This document shows positions 8,370 through 16,775 of a stretch of DNA of 64,000 nt, piece by piece (the first letter of the stretch is position 1; each line of letters starts with the position of its first letter). A program made the position numbers and the translations under genes. The stretch is from contig NZ_BNBI01000011.1 in NCBI RefSeq assembly GCF_014655295.1, positions 124,001 to 188,000 of the forward strand, given 5' to 3'. This DNA comes from Streptomyces fumanus. GTDB lineage: Bacteria > Actinomycetota > Actinomycetes > Streptomycetales > Streptomycetaceae. A model generated the notes under the pieces. That model was not told the origin of the DNA. It saw nothing but the letters and a program-made list of their open reading frames with translations, and did no database searches.

Positions 8370-9383
8370 TCAGTCGCCTTCCTTCGCTTCCCGGGTGGCC
8401 AGCAGCCGGCGCAGCGAGTACAGCCGCGCCGGGTCGGCGTGCCCCTCGGCGACCCAGGCGTCCAGCGCGCAGTCGGGCTCGTCGTGGCTGCACGCGCGCG
8501 GGCAGTTCGCCGTACCGGGTTCCAGGTCGGGGAAGGCGTGGATGACCCGGGACGGGTCGATGTGGGCCAGCCCGAACGACCGTACGCCCGGGGTGTCCAC
8601 GACCCAGCTCCCGGTGTCGGAGGAGAGCGGCAGCGCCAGCGCGGAGGTGGTGGTGTGGCGGCCGCGGCCGGTCACCGCGTTGACATGGCCGGTGGTGCGC
8701 CGCAGGTCCTCGGGGACCAGGGCGTTGACCAGGGTGGTCTTGCCGACGCCGGAGTGGCCGACGAAGGCGGTGATCTTGCCGTGCAGATGCTCGCGTACGC
8801 GGTCGGCGGCGTCGCCGGTCTCCAGTTCGGCGCGGCTGGTGACCACGTAGGGGATGTCCAGGTCGCCGTAGAGCTCCAGGAGTTGGTCCGGCGGGGCGAG
8901 GTCGGACTTGGTCATCACCAGCAGCGGGGTCAGCCCGCCGTCGAAGGCGGCGACCAGGCAGCGGTCGATGAGCCGGGGGCGCGGCTCGGGGTCGGCGAGG
9001 GCGGTGACGATGGCCAGTTGGTCGGCGTTGGCGACGACGACGCGCTCGTAGGGATCGTCGTCGTCGGCGGTGCGGCGCAGCACCGAGGTGCGCTCCTCGA
9101 TGCGGACGATCCGGGCGAGGGTGTCCTTCTGCCCGGACAGGTCGCCGACCAGGGCCACCCGGTCGCCGACCACCGCGGCCTTGCGGCCCAGTTCGCGGGC
9201 CTTCATCGCGGTGATGGTGCGGCCCTCGACCAGGCAGGTCAGCCGGCCCCGGTCGACGGTGAGAACCATGCCCCAGGCGGCGTCCTCGTGCTTGGGCCGG
9301 ATGTTGGTCCGGGGCCGGGTGTTGCGGCGGCCCGGACGGGTGCGGATGTCGTCCTCGTCGGTGTGCTTGCCGTAGCGGCGCAT
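8370..9383 (-). CDS. rsgA: Ribosome small-subunit-dependent GTPase A
   Basis: 337 residues. A circularly permuted GTPase: an OB-fold N-terminus (to about 110), then the G4-like TKSD motif, then the P-loop GHSGVGKTT, then the switch motif DTPGVRSFG, and a C-terminal zinc-binding CPRACSH-DEPDC segment. RsgA/YjeQ uses GTP hydrolysis late in 30S subunit maturation. It starts 10 nt after the stop of aroA on the same strand, so the two form an operon. The ATG at 9383 was chosen because it fits the family N-terminus; the longer open frame runs back into aroA. Confidence 0.93.
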   Translation of the reverse strand: MRRYGKHTDEDDIRTRPGRRNTRPRTNIRPKHEDAAWGMVLTVDRGRLTCLVEGRTITAMKARELGRKAAVVGDRVALVGDLSGQKDTLARIVRIEERTSVLRRTADDDDPYERVVVANADQLAIVTALADPEPRPRLIDRCLVAAFDGGLTPLLVMTKSDLAPPDQLLELYGDLDIPYVVTSRAELETGDAADRVREHLHGKITAFVGHSGVGKTTLVNALVPEDLRRTTGHVNAVTGRGRHTTTSALALPLSSDTGSWVVDTPGVRSFGLAHIDPSRVIHAFPDLEPGTANCPRACSHDEPDCALDAWVAEGHADPARLYSLRRLLATREAKEGD

Positions 9384-9393
9384 GGCGGAACCC

Positions 9394-10710
9394 CTATGCC
9401 CCGAGCATCCCGGTCCACAGCTCGGGGAAGTCCGGCAGGGTCTTGGCCGTGGTCGCCACGTTCTCGATCCGGACTCCCTCGACCACGAGGCCGATGATCG
9501 CGCCGGCCGTGGCCATGCGGTGGTCGTCGTAGGTGTGGAAGACGCCGCCGTGCAGGGGCCGGGGGCGGATGTGCAGGCCGTCGGCGGTCTCGGTGACGTC
9601 ACCGCCGAGTTCGTTGATCTCCTTGGTGAGCGCGGCCAGCCGGTCCGTCTCGTGCAGCCGGAGGTGGGCGACGCCGCGCAGCGTCGAGGGGGAGTCGGCG
9701 AGGGCGGCGACCGCGGCGATACCGGGGGTCAGCTCGCCCACCTCGGAGAGGTCCACGTCGATGCCGTGCACCGCGCCGGAGCCGGTGAACTCCAGCCCGT
9801 AGTCGGTCAGTTGGCAGGAACCGCCCATCTCGGTGAAGATCTCGCGCAGCCGGTCGCCGGGCTGGGTGGTGCGGGCCGGCCAGTCGGGGATCAGCACCTT
9901 GCCGCCGGTGACCAGGGCCGCCGCCAGGAACGGCTGGGCGTTGGACAGGTCCGGCTCCACCGTCAGGTCCCGGCCGAGCAGCGCGCCCGGCGTCACCCGC
10001 CACACATTGGGCTCGCCGCCCGACTCGGGGGTGTCGACCTGGGCGCCGACCCCGCGGAGCATGTCGACGGTCATCCGGATGTGCGGCATCGACGGCAGCG
10101 TGGAGCCGGTGTGCCGGACCTCGACGCCCTGGTTGAAGCGCGGGCCGGAGAGCAGCAGCGCGGAGACGAACTGGGAGGACGAGGAGGCGTCGATCTCGAC
10201 CGGGCCGCCGTCCAGGGCCCCGCTGCCGTGCACGGTCAGCGGCAGCGCGCCGCGCCCGTCGTCGTCGATCCGGGCGCCCAGGACGCGCAGCGCGTCGATC
10301 ACGCCGTGCAGCGGGCGTTCGTACGAGCGCGGATCGCCGTCGAAGCGGACGGGGCCGTCGGCGAGGGCGGCGACGGGGGGCAGGAAGCGCATCACCGTGC
10401 CGGCGTTGCCGACGTCGACGGTGGCCGGGCCGTGCAGGCCGGCCGGGATCACCCGCCAGAACTCCCCGGTGCCGTCCGGGCCGACGCCCTCCTCGATCCC
10501 CACGCCCAGCGCCCGCAGCGCGCCGGCCATCAGCAGGGTGTCGCGGGAGCGCAGCGGGCGGCGCAGCCAGCCGGGTTCGGAGGCGAGGGCGGCCAGCACC
10601 AGGGCGCGGTTGGTGACCGATTTGGAGCCGGGCACCTGGACCGTCGCGTCGACGGCTCCGCTCGCGTGCGGGGCGGGCCAGAGGGCGGTGTGTGCGGGGT
10701 TCACGGTCAT
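9394..10710 (-). CDS. aroA: 3-phosphoshikimate 1-carboxyvinyltransferase (EPSP synthase)
   Basis: 438 residues. Joins shikimate-3-phosphate and PEP in the chorismate pathway. The substrate-binding motif GSKSVTNR is near the N-terminus. The SSSQFVSALLL block and the C-terminal DDHRMATAG motif are intact. The ATG at 10710 gives a normal N-terminus (MTVNPAHTALW). It is the first gene of an aroA-rsgA pair on the minus strand. No plasmid-like or transferred features are seen. Confidence 0.95.
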   Translation of the reverse strand: MTVNPAHTALWPAPHASGAVDATVQVPGSKSVTNRALVLAALASEPGWLRRPLRSRDTLLMAGALRALGVGIEEGVGPDGTGEFWRVIPAGLHGPATVDVGNAGTVMRFLPPVAALADGPVRFDGDPRSYERPLHGVIDALRVLGARIDDDGRGALPLTVHGSGALDGGPVEIDASSSSQFVSALLLSGPRFNQGVEVRHTGSTLPSMPHIRMTVDMLRGVGAQVDTPESGGEPNVWRVTPGALLGRDLTVEPDLSNAQPFLAAALVTGGKVLIPDWPARTTQPGDRLREIFTEMGGSCQLTDYGLEFTGSGAVHGIDVDLSEVGELTPGIAAVAALADSPSTLRGVAHLRLHETDRLAALTKEINELGGDVTETADGLHIRPRPLHGGVFHTYDDHRMATAGAIIGLVVEGVRIENVATTAKTLPDFPELWTGMLGA

Positions 10711-10844
10711 GGGCCCCACTTTAGTGGCTGAGGCCGATCGGAGATCTTGATCAAAAATGGCGAAACCGGACCGAAACAACGTCATGGTATGTGTCGTGCA
10801 TATATGCTGTGGTGCTTGGAGTGGTGATGTGCCACATGTCCCGT

Positions 10845-11567
10845 TCACACTTCAAGCAGCCAGCGCCCGCCACCGATCAGCGAGCACAGCGACACCGCGT
10901 GGAAGAGGAAGAACCACACCCCCGCGGGCGCGTGCGTGAGCCGGGCCAGTTGGTCCGCGTCCGAGTCGCCGGCCCCGCCCCGGGCCCGCTTCGCCTGGAG
11001 TTCGAAGGCCGGGCGCACCCCGCCCAGCAGCAGGAACCACACCGCCGCGTACGCGAACGCCGCCTGCACCTGCGTCCCCGCGAACCAGGAGACCAGCACG
11101 AACGTGCCGCCGGTCAGGAACACCGTCAGCGCCCCGTAGGCGTTGCGGATCATCACCAGCAGGGCGAGCAGCAGCGCCGTCGCCAGCCACAGCAGCAGCG
11201 TGATCCGCCCGGTCGCCAGCAGCGCGGCGCCGCCGAGGCCCAGCAGCGGGGGAGCGGTGTAGCCGGCGACGGCGGTGAGGATCATGCCCAGGCCGTGCGG
11301 CTTGCCCCGGCTGACGGTCAGGCCGCTGGTGTCCGAGTGCAGGGTGATGCCGGTCAGCGTGCGCCCGGTGACCAGCGCCACCAGCCCGTGGCCGCCCTCG
11401 TGGGCGATGGTGATGGCGTTGCGGGCTATCCGCCACGGCAGCCGCAGCACCACCACCGCGAGCGCGGCGGCCAGGGTGGCGAGCACCACCCACAGGTCGG
11501 GGTCGGGCTGGGTGCCGGAGATCTCGTCCCACAGGGAGGTGAGCGAGGCGGAGGCGAGGCGGTCCAT
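10845..11567 (-). CDS. M50B-like membrane metalloprotease
   Basis: 240 residues with about six hydrophobic segments. The zinc motif HEGGH (His56-Glu57-x-x-His60) lies at the end of the first membrane region, as in site-2-protease-like M50B peptidases. These usually cleave within membranes, but this short actinobacterial group has no assigned substrate. The start is the ATG at 11567; the frame stays open upstream but without family similarity. It is divergent from the SRAP gene (105-bp gap) and lies upstream of aroA on the same strand with a 134-bp gap. Confidence 0.85.
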   Translation of the reverse strand: MDRLASASLTSLWDEISGTQPDPDLWVVLATLAAALAVVVLRLPWRIARNAITIAHEGGHGLVALVTGRTLTGITLHSDTSGLTVSRGKPHGLGMILTAVAGYTAPPLLGLGGAALLATGRITLLLWLATALLLALLVMIRNAYGALTVFLTGGTFVLVSWFAGTQVQAAFAYAAVWFLLLGGVRPAFELQAKRARGGAGDSDADQLARLTHAPAGVWFFLFHAVSLCSLIGGGRWLLEV

Positions 11568-11672
11568 GTTCGGTGCGGGCTCCTCGTGGACGCGGTCGGA
11601 CGGGTGCGGGGTGCGGCGCCCGCTCCGGGGGGTGGTGGCCGGGAGGCGGGCGGGCCTGGCAGTGTGGCACGT

Positions 11673-12488
11673 ATGTGCGGACGGTATGCGGCGAGTCGTG
11701 GACCCGAGGATCTCGCGGGAATCTTCGAGATCGACAAGTGGGAACCGGAGGAGACCCTGGAGCCCGACTACAACGTGGCTCCCACCAAGGAGGTCTACGC
11801 GGTCCTGGACCGCCCTCTGAAGGACGCCGGCGACCCGGCCCCGGTTCGCCAGTTGCGGAAGCTGAAGTGGGGCCTGGTCCCGTCCTGGGCCAAGACGCCC
11901 GAGGGCGCCGCCCGGATGATCAATGCCCGCGCGGAGACCGTCCACGAGAAGCCCTCCTACCGCCGCGCCTTCGCCACCCGGCGCTGCATCCTGCCCGCCG
12001 ACGGCTACTACGAGTGGGTCACCGGCAAGCAGGAGCGGGACCTGGAGGTCGAGGGCCGCCGGAAGCGGCCCCGCAAGCAGCCCTACTTCGTCACCCCGGC
12101 CGACGGCTCGGTCTTCGCCATGGCCGGGCTGTACGAGTTCTGGCGGGACCGGACGCTGCCCGACGACCACCCGCTGGCCTGGTGGGCGACCTGCTCGGTG
12201 ATCACCACCGAGGCCGAGACGGCACCCCTGGCGGCGGCGCCCGAGGACGGCCCCCGCTCGCTGGCCGAGATCCACCCCCGGATGCCCCTGATGCTCACCC
12301 CGGACCGCTGGGACGCCTGGCTGGACCCGGCGCGCACCGACCCGGACGACCTGATGCCGCTGCTCGCGCCGCCGCCCGGCGGCCTGATGCGCGCCTACCC
12401 GGTCACCACCGCCGTCAGCAACGTCCGCAACAACGGCCCGGAGCTGCTCAAGGAGCTGGAGGGCCCGGTGGAGGGCACACTCTTCTAG
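11673..12488 (+). CDS. SRAP (YedK/HMCES) abasic-site processing protein
   Basis: 271 residues. SRAP proteins form a stable thiazolidine cross-link to abasic sites in single-stranded DNA and shield them. The invariant Cys2 is directly after the start (MCGRY). The other active-site elements are visible: Asn34 (YNVAPT), Glu114 (YYEW) and His201 (IHPRMP). The start at 11673 is therefore certain, since the initiator Met must be removed to expose Cys2. A one-base gap to the following hydrolase gene suggests an operon. Confidence 0.95.
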   Translation: MCGRYAASRGPEDLAGIFEIDKWEPEETLEPDYNVAPTKEVYAVLDRPLKDAGDPAPVRQLRKLKWGLVPSWAKTPEGAARMINARAETVHEKPSYRRAFATRRCILPADGYYEWVTGKQERDLEVEGRRKRPRKQPYFVTPADGSVFAMAGLYEFWRDRTLPDDHPLAWWATCSVITTEAETAPLAAAPEDGPRSLAEIHPRMPLMLTPDRWDAWLDPARTDPDDLMPLLAPPPGGLMRAYPVTTAVSNVRNNGPELLKELEGPVEGTLF

Positions 12489-12489
12489 C

Positions 12490-13128
12490 GTGAGCACAGA
12501 GATCACCGAGACCATCGGGACCGAGGCCGGCCCCGCCCGCCTCACCTGGTACCCGGCCGGCCGCCCCCGGTACGTGCTGGCCCTGGGCCACGGCGCCGGC
12601 GGCGGCGTCGAGGCCCGCGACCTCCAGGCACTCGCCCGCGCCCTGCCCGCGCACGGTGTCACCGTCGCCCTCGTCGAGCAGCCCTGGCGGGTGGCCGGCA
12701 AGAGGCTCGCGCCCGCGCCGAAGACCCTGGACGCCGGGTGGCGGGGCGTCTGGCCCGCGCTGACCGCCCCCGGCCCGCCGGTGATCTCCGGCGGACGCAG
12801 CGCCGGCGCCCGGGTGGCCTGCCGCACCGCCGCCGAGCTGGGCGCCCGGGCCGTCCTCGCCCTGAGCTTCCCGCTGCACCCACCGGGCCGGCCCGAGAAG
12901 TCCCGCGCCGCCGAGCTGCTCGGCACCGGCGTCCCCACCCTGGTCGTCCAGGGCGGCAACGACCCCTTCGGCCGGCCCGGGGAGTTCCCCGAGGGGCCCC
13001 ACCGCCTGGTCGAGGTGGCCCACGGCGACCACGGTTTCGCCGTGCCCAAACGTGCCCCGATCGGCCAGGACGAGGCCCTCGCGGTGCTGACCGACGCGGT
13101 CGCCGGGTGGGTCGGATCACTGGAGTGA
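12490..13128 (+). CDS. Alpha/beta hydrolase (KANL3/Tex30-like or dienelactone-hydrolase-like)
   Basis: 212 residues. Complete triad candidates: Ser104 in the nucleophile elbow GGRSAGAR, Asp158 in GGNDPFG and His181 in HGDHGF. An oxyanion-hole region GHGAGGG is present near residue 33. GTG start one base after the stop of the SRAP gene. The substrate is unknown. The SigR promoter and sigR follow immediately on the same strand. Confidence 0.85.
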   Translation: MSTEITETIGTEAGPARLTWYPAGRPRYVLALGHGAGGGVEARDLQALARALPAHGVTVALVEQPWRVAGKRLAPAPKTLDAGWRGVWPALTAPGPPVISGGRSAGARVACRTAAELGARAVLALSFPLHPPGRPEKSRAAELLGTGVPTLVVQGGNDPFGRPGEFPEGPHRLVEVAHGDHGFAVPKRAPIGQDEALAVLTDAVAGWVGSLE

Positions 13129-13134
13129 ACTCCA

Positions 13135-13161
13135 GGGAATGACCGGCGCCCGGCCGCTGTT
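13135..13161 (+). promoter_or_regulatory. SigR-type promoter (sigRp2 equivalent)
   Basis: GGGAAT (13135-13140), an exact 18-bp spacer, then GTT (13159-13161). This matches the SigR consensus GGAAT-N18-GTT and would make sigR positively autoregulated under disulphide stress. It overlaps the end of the hydrolase gene region. Confidence 0.85.
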
Positions 13162-13385
13162 GTGCGGTGCGTACGTGCTGGGACCCCAGTACCGAAGCCG
13201 TAGGGAAGGAAGTCCGCCGCATGGGTTCCACCTTCTGCCCGAGCCGACGCAGCCGCCCCGACCTGGAGTGGACGGTGCTGCACGCGGCGAAGACCACCCC
13301 TATTGGGGCGGCGGGCGGACCGGGAAGTCGTCTATCCTCCGATTCGAGTGGGGCCGGGTTCGGTCCCATGACGGCTTTGGAGGAG

Positions 13386-14072
13386 GTGGGTCCGGTCACC
13401 GGTACCGACGCAGGGACCGAAAACGGCCAGGCGGAGCAGCCCGAGGGCCCGGGCGGCACGGGCGCGGAAACGACCGCGGAGCGCAGCGCGCGCTTCGAGC
13501 GGGACGCGCTCGAGTTCCTCGACCAGATGTACTCGGCCGCGCTGCGCATGACGCGCAACCCGGCCGACGCCGAGGACCTGGTGCAGGAGACGTACGCCAA
13601 GGCGTACGCGTCCTTCCATCAGTTCCGTGAGGGCACCAACCTCAAGGCGTGGCTCTACCGGATCCTCACCAACACCTTCATCAACTCGTACCGCAAGAAG
13701 CAGCGCGAACCCCAGCGCAGCGCGGCCGAGGAGATCGAGGACTGGCAGTTGGCGCGCGCCGAGTCGCACATGTCCACGGGCCTGCGCTCCGCGGAGTCCC
13801 AGGCGCTGGACCACCTGCCCGACTCGGACGTGAAGCAGGCCCTCCAGGCCATCCCCGAGGAATTCCGCATCGCCGTGTACCTGGCGGACGTCGAGGGCTT
13901 TGCCTACAAGGAGATCGCGGACATCATGGGGACACCCATCGGGACCGTGATGTCACGCCTGCACCGTGGGCGCCGCCAACTGCGCGGCATGCTGGAGGAC
14001 TACGCCCGCGACCGCGGTCTGGTCCCGGCCGGCGCCGGAGAGTCGAACGAAGCGAAAGGCTCGGGGTCATGA
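13386..14072 (+). CDS. sigR: ECF sigma factor SigR (thiol-oxidative stress)
   Basis: 228 residues from the GTG at 13386. Sigma region 2 is at about 40-110 (DALEFLDQMYSAALRM through the RKKQREP basic end) and region 4 at about 150-205 (EEFRIAVYLADVEGFAYKEI). SigR drives thioredoxin and mycothiol genes and is held by RsrA. An upstream in-frame ATG at 13221, with GGAAGGA before it, adds exactly 55 residues. That matches the known unstable isoform sigma-R' made from the SigR-dependent transcript. Both starts are probably used; the spacing of the Shine-Dalgarno to 13386 is very short. rsrA overlaps by ATGA. Confidence 0.95.
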   Translation: MGPVTGTDAGTENGQAEQPEGPGGTGAETTAERSARFERDALEFLDQMYSAALRMTRNPADAEDLVQETYAKAYASFHQFREGTNLKAWLYRILTNTFINSYRKKQREPQRSAAEEIEDWQLARAESHMSTGLRSAESQALDHLPDSDVKQALQAIPEEFRIAVYLADVEGFAYKEIADIMGTPIGTVMSRLHRGRRQLRGMLEDYARDRGLVPAGAGESNEAKGSGS

Positions 14073-14380
14073 GCTGCGGAGAGCCGCACGAGACGGATTG
14101 CAGCGAGATCCTCGATCATCTCTACGAGTTCCTCGACCGAGAGATGCCCGACACGGAGTGCACGAAGTTCGAGACGCACTTCGAGGAGTGCTCGCCGTGC
14201 CTGGAGAAGTACGGTCTGGAGCAGGCCGTGAAGAAGCTGGTCAAGCGGTGCTGCGGACATGACGACGTGCCCGGTGACCTGCGCTCCAAGGTGATGGGGC
14301 GGATCGAGCTGATCCGTTCCGGGGAGGCCGTGCCCGAGCACGACGTCACGGCCTCGCCGGCCACCCGGCGGGAATCCTGA
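14069..14380 (+). CDS. rsrA: Zinc anti-sigma factor RsrA
   Basis: 103 residues. Carries the ZAS motif His37-x3-Cys41-x2-Cys44 (HFEECSPC) plus Cys11, which with zinc and oxidation-sensitive thiols forms the redox switch; additional Cys at 3, 31, 61 and 62 match the S. coelicolor protein. In the reduced state it sequesters SigR; disulphide formation expels zinc and releases SigR. The start ATG overlaps the sigR stop (ATGA), giving translational coupling and balanced stoichiometry. A hairpin terminator follows at 14401. Confidence 0.97.
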   Translation: MSCGEPHETDCSEILDHLYEFLDREMPDTECTKFETHFEECSPCLEKYGLEQAVKKLVKRCCGHDDVPGDLRSKVMGRIELIRSGEAVPEHDVTASPATRRES

Positions 14381-14400
14381 CCTCACCCGAACGTGCTAAC

Positions 14401-14417
14401 GCGGGCCGTCGGCCCGC
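14401..14417 (+). terminator. Hairpin after rsrA
   Basis: GCGGGCC-GTC-GGCCCGC, a 7-bp stem without a T-tract. The rest of 14381-14776 shows no gene; it is GC-rich leader for the TPR gene. Confidence 0.5.
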
Positions 14418-14776
14418 ACCTCCTCCCCGCGCGCACACCTGCGCTCACCCCCTGGCGGGCGGTCGGCCCAGCCGCCCGCCGCGCGGATCGTCCGGGCCGT
14501 CGACGCCTGCGACGACAGGTCCCGGGGCGCCGGTCCCGGCGGGCCCCTCGCGGCACCCGCGCACCTGAGCCCGGCGACCGCGGCGACCGCGCCCCCGAGG
14601 TCCTGGCGGCATCGGCCCGGGTCCTCGCCCGAGCCGGCCTTACCTCCCCGTCGGTTGGGTAACCCATGGGTAATGAGCGCCCTTCCGGCCGTACGTGGTT
14701 TGATGCGCAGGAGAGGGTGTCCGGGGGCGCGGGAAGGCACAGCCAGCCCACAGAACGGAACTGGCAGGCGGGAATC

Positions 14777-15757
14777 GTGAGGATCTTCGGCAAGGGACGG
14801 CACCGGCCCTCCGCCTCCTGGCGGCAGGCCACCGACCGGGCGTTCACACTGATCGGCGACGGCCGGTACGAGGACGCGGGGGCACTGCTGACGAGGGCCG
14901 CCGATCTGGAGCCGTGGCTGTCGGAGTCGTGGTTCAACCTGGCCCTGCTGCACAAGTTCCGGCACGACTGGGAGCAGGCCCGCACGGCCGGACTGCGGGC
15001 CGTCGCGCTGCTCGACCGGGACGCCGGGGCGCCCGACTGGTGGAACGTCGGCATCGCCGCCACCGCCCTGCAGGACTGGCCGCTGGCCCGCCGCGCCTGG
15101 CAGGCGTACGGGCTGAAGCCGCCCGGGGACGCCACCGACTCCGGCGAGCCGCTCGGCATGAACCTGGGCAGCGCCGCCGTCCGGCTCTCCCCCGAGGGCG
15201 AGGCCGAGGTCGTGTGGGGGCGGCGGCTGGACCCGGCCCGGATCGAGGTGCTGTCCATCCCGCTGCCGTCCTCGGGGCGGCGCTGGGGCGAGGTCGTCCT
15301 GCACGACGGCGTCCCGCACGGCGAGCGGACCACCGCCGCCGGGCACGCCTACCCGGTCTTCGACGAGATCGAGCTGTGGGCGCCCTCGCCGGTGCCGACC
15401 TGGGTGGTGCTGCTGGAGGCGGCGACCGAGTCCGACCGGGACGCGCTGGAGCAGCTCGCCGCGGACGCCGGGTTCGCGGCGGAGGACTGGTCGTCGTCCG
15501 TGCGGCTGCTGTGCCGGATGTGCTCGGAGTCGCGGATGCCGGCCGACGAGGGCGACGGGGAGCACCTCGACCCGCACGATCACAGCGAGCCGGGGCACCC
15601 GGGGCCGCTGGGGCACCGCACGGACGGGCAGTTGTGGGTGCCGGAGCGGGAGTGCGGGGTGGCCGCGCCGGCTTCGCTGGTCCGGGGGCTGCTGGACGGG
15701 TGGGTGGCGGACAGTCCGGATTCCCGGGATTGGCGGGATCTTGAAGAAGTGTGTTAG
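14777..15757 (+). CDS. TPR-containing protein of unknown function
   Basis: 326 residues from the GTG at 14777 (VRIFGKGRHRPS), which follows GGCGGGA; an in-frame start at 14666 would add 37 residues of atypical composition. The N-terminal 110 residues form about three tetratricopeptide repeats (the FTLIGDGRYEDAGALL and WFNLALLHKF helices). The C-terminal part is an uncharacterised alpha/beta region seen in Streptomyces orthologues, with a CRMCSES motif and a His-rich HLDPHDHSEPGH patch that could bind metal. It lies between sigR-rsrA and def on the same strand. No function is assigned. Confidence 0.75.
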   Translation: MRIFGKGRHRPSASWRQATDRAFTLIGDGRYEDAGALLTRAADLEPWLSESWFNLALLHKFRHDWEQARTAGLRAVALLDRDAGAPDWWNVGIAATALQDWPLARRAWQAYGLKPPGDATDSGEPLGMNLGSAAVRLSPEGEAEVVWGRRLDPARIEVLSIPLPSSGRRWGEVVLHDGVPHGERTTAAGHAYPVFDEIELWAPSPVPTWVVLLEAATESDRDALEQLAADAGFAAEDWSSSVRLLCRMCSESRMPADEGDGEHLDPHDHSEPGHPGPLGHRTDGQLWVPERECGVAAPASLVRGLLDGWVADSPDSRDWRDLEEVC

Positions 15758-15871
15758 CCGAGGGTTCGTCGTGGCCGGCCGCGTACTTCCCGGCGCCCCC
15801 GGCGGGGCCCGGGGCCCGTACCCTGTATCAGCAACACACCCCCTGTTTTTCTAGGAAGGCGTACGTCCGTC

Positions 15872-16522
15872 ATGGCGCAGCAGGACACCGATCAGCAGCA
15901 CGTGGGCGTGCTCCCCGTGGACGACGAGGGATACGTCATCGACACGGAGGACTGCGAGGAGCGCGAGGCCGCCTGGCGGGAGCGCGGCACCTCGCGGCCG
16001 ATCACGGTGGTCGGGAACCCGGTGCTGCACAAGGAGTGCGCGGACGTCACCGACTTCGGCGAGGAGTTCCAGCAGCTCGTCGCGGACATGTTCGCCAGCC
16101 AGCGCACCGCCGAGGGCGTGGGCCTGGCCGCCAACCAGATCGGCGTGGACCGCAAGGTCTTCGTCTACGACTGCCCCGACGACGAGGGCGTCCGGCACGT
16201 CGGCGTGGTCTGCAACCCCAAGCTCGTCGAGCTGCCCGCCGAGCGGCGCCGCCTCGACGACAGCAACGAGGGCTGCCTGTCCGTGCCGACCGCGTACGCC
16301 CCGCTGGCCCGACCCGACTACGCCGAGGTCACCGGGCAGGACGAGAAGGGCAACCCGATCAAGGTGCGGGGCACCGGCTACTTCGCCCGGTGCCTCCAAC
16401 ACGAGACCGATCACCTGTACGGGTACCTCTACATCGACCGGCTCTCCAAGCGGGAACGCAAGGACGCGCTGCGCCAGATGGCCGAGAACGAGCCCCGCTA
16501 CCCGGTGGTCCCGAACGACTGA
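15872..16522 (+). CDS. def: Peptide deformylase
   Basis: 216 residues. Removes the N-formyl group from nascent proteins. All three motifs are intact: GVGLAANQ (83-90), EGCLS with metal ligand Cys135, and QHETDH with His177, catalytic Glu178 and His181. There is a 40-residue N-terminal extension relative to the E. coli enzyme, as is usual in Streptomyces. A promoter-like TACCCT lies about 50 bp upstream. A strong hairpin at 16549-16588 separates it from the terpene genes. Confidence 0.95.
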   Translation: MAQQDTDQQHVGVLPVDDEGYVIDTEDCEEREAAWRERGTSRPITVVGNPVLHKECADVTDFGEEFQQLVADMFASQRTAEGVGLAANQIGVDRKVFVYDCPDDEGVRHVGVVCNPKLVELPAERRRLDDSNEGCLSVPTAYAPLARPDYAEVTGQDEKGNPIKVRGTGYFARCLQHETDHLYGYLYIDRLSKRERKDALRQMAENEPRYPVVPND

Positions 16523-16548
16523 CCTCCCGCCCCAGGGCCCTCCCGCGC

Positions 16549-16588
16549 ACGGCGCCTGTCCGGCAACACCGCCCGGAACAGGCGCCGT
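16549..16588 (+). terminator. Terminator after def
   Basis: ACGGCGCCTGT paired with ACAGGCGCCGT (11 bp), extended by CCGG pairing inside the loop. Confidence 0.8.
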
Positions 16589-16775
16589 TCGCGTGTGTTT
16601 CCCCGGAAAGCCGCCACACACCAGGAGAATCCCGGCACCCGGGCCGGGCAATGGAGCAAATCCGTGCCCGGAGCGGTCAGTTGTGGTGCTGAATGGGAAG
16701 GACGGGATACGCAACGGCGCACGTCCGGCACAGCGGGAGGGGCGTGCGTCTTCGGCGGCTGAGAGGGGTTCGTTC

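Noticed and set aside
10845..13283. 812-codon minus-strand frame extending the M50 peptidase
   Set aside because: Only the last 240 residues match a family; the upstream part is antisense to the SRAP and hydrolase genes.
16593..16775. Longer N-terminus for epi-isozizaene synthase
   Set aside because: The 61 extra residues have no counterpart in the S. coelicolor enzyme; the GTG at 16776 aligns with its start region.
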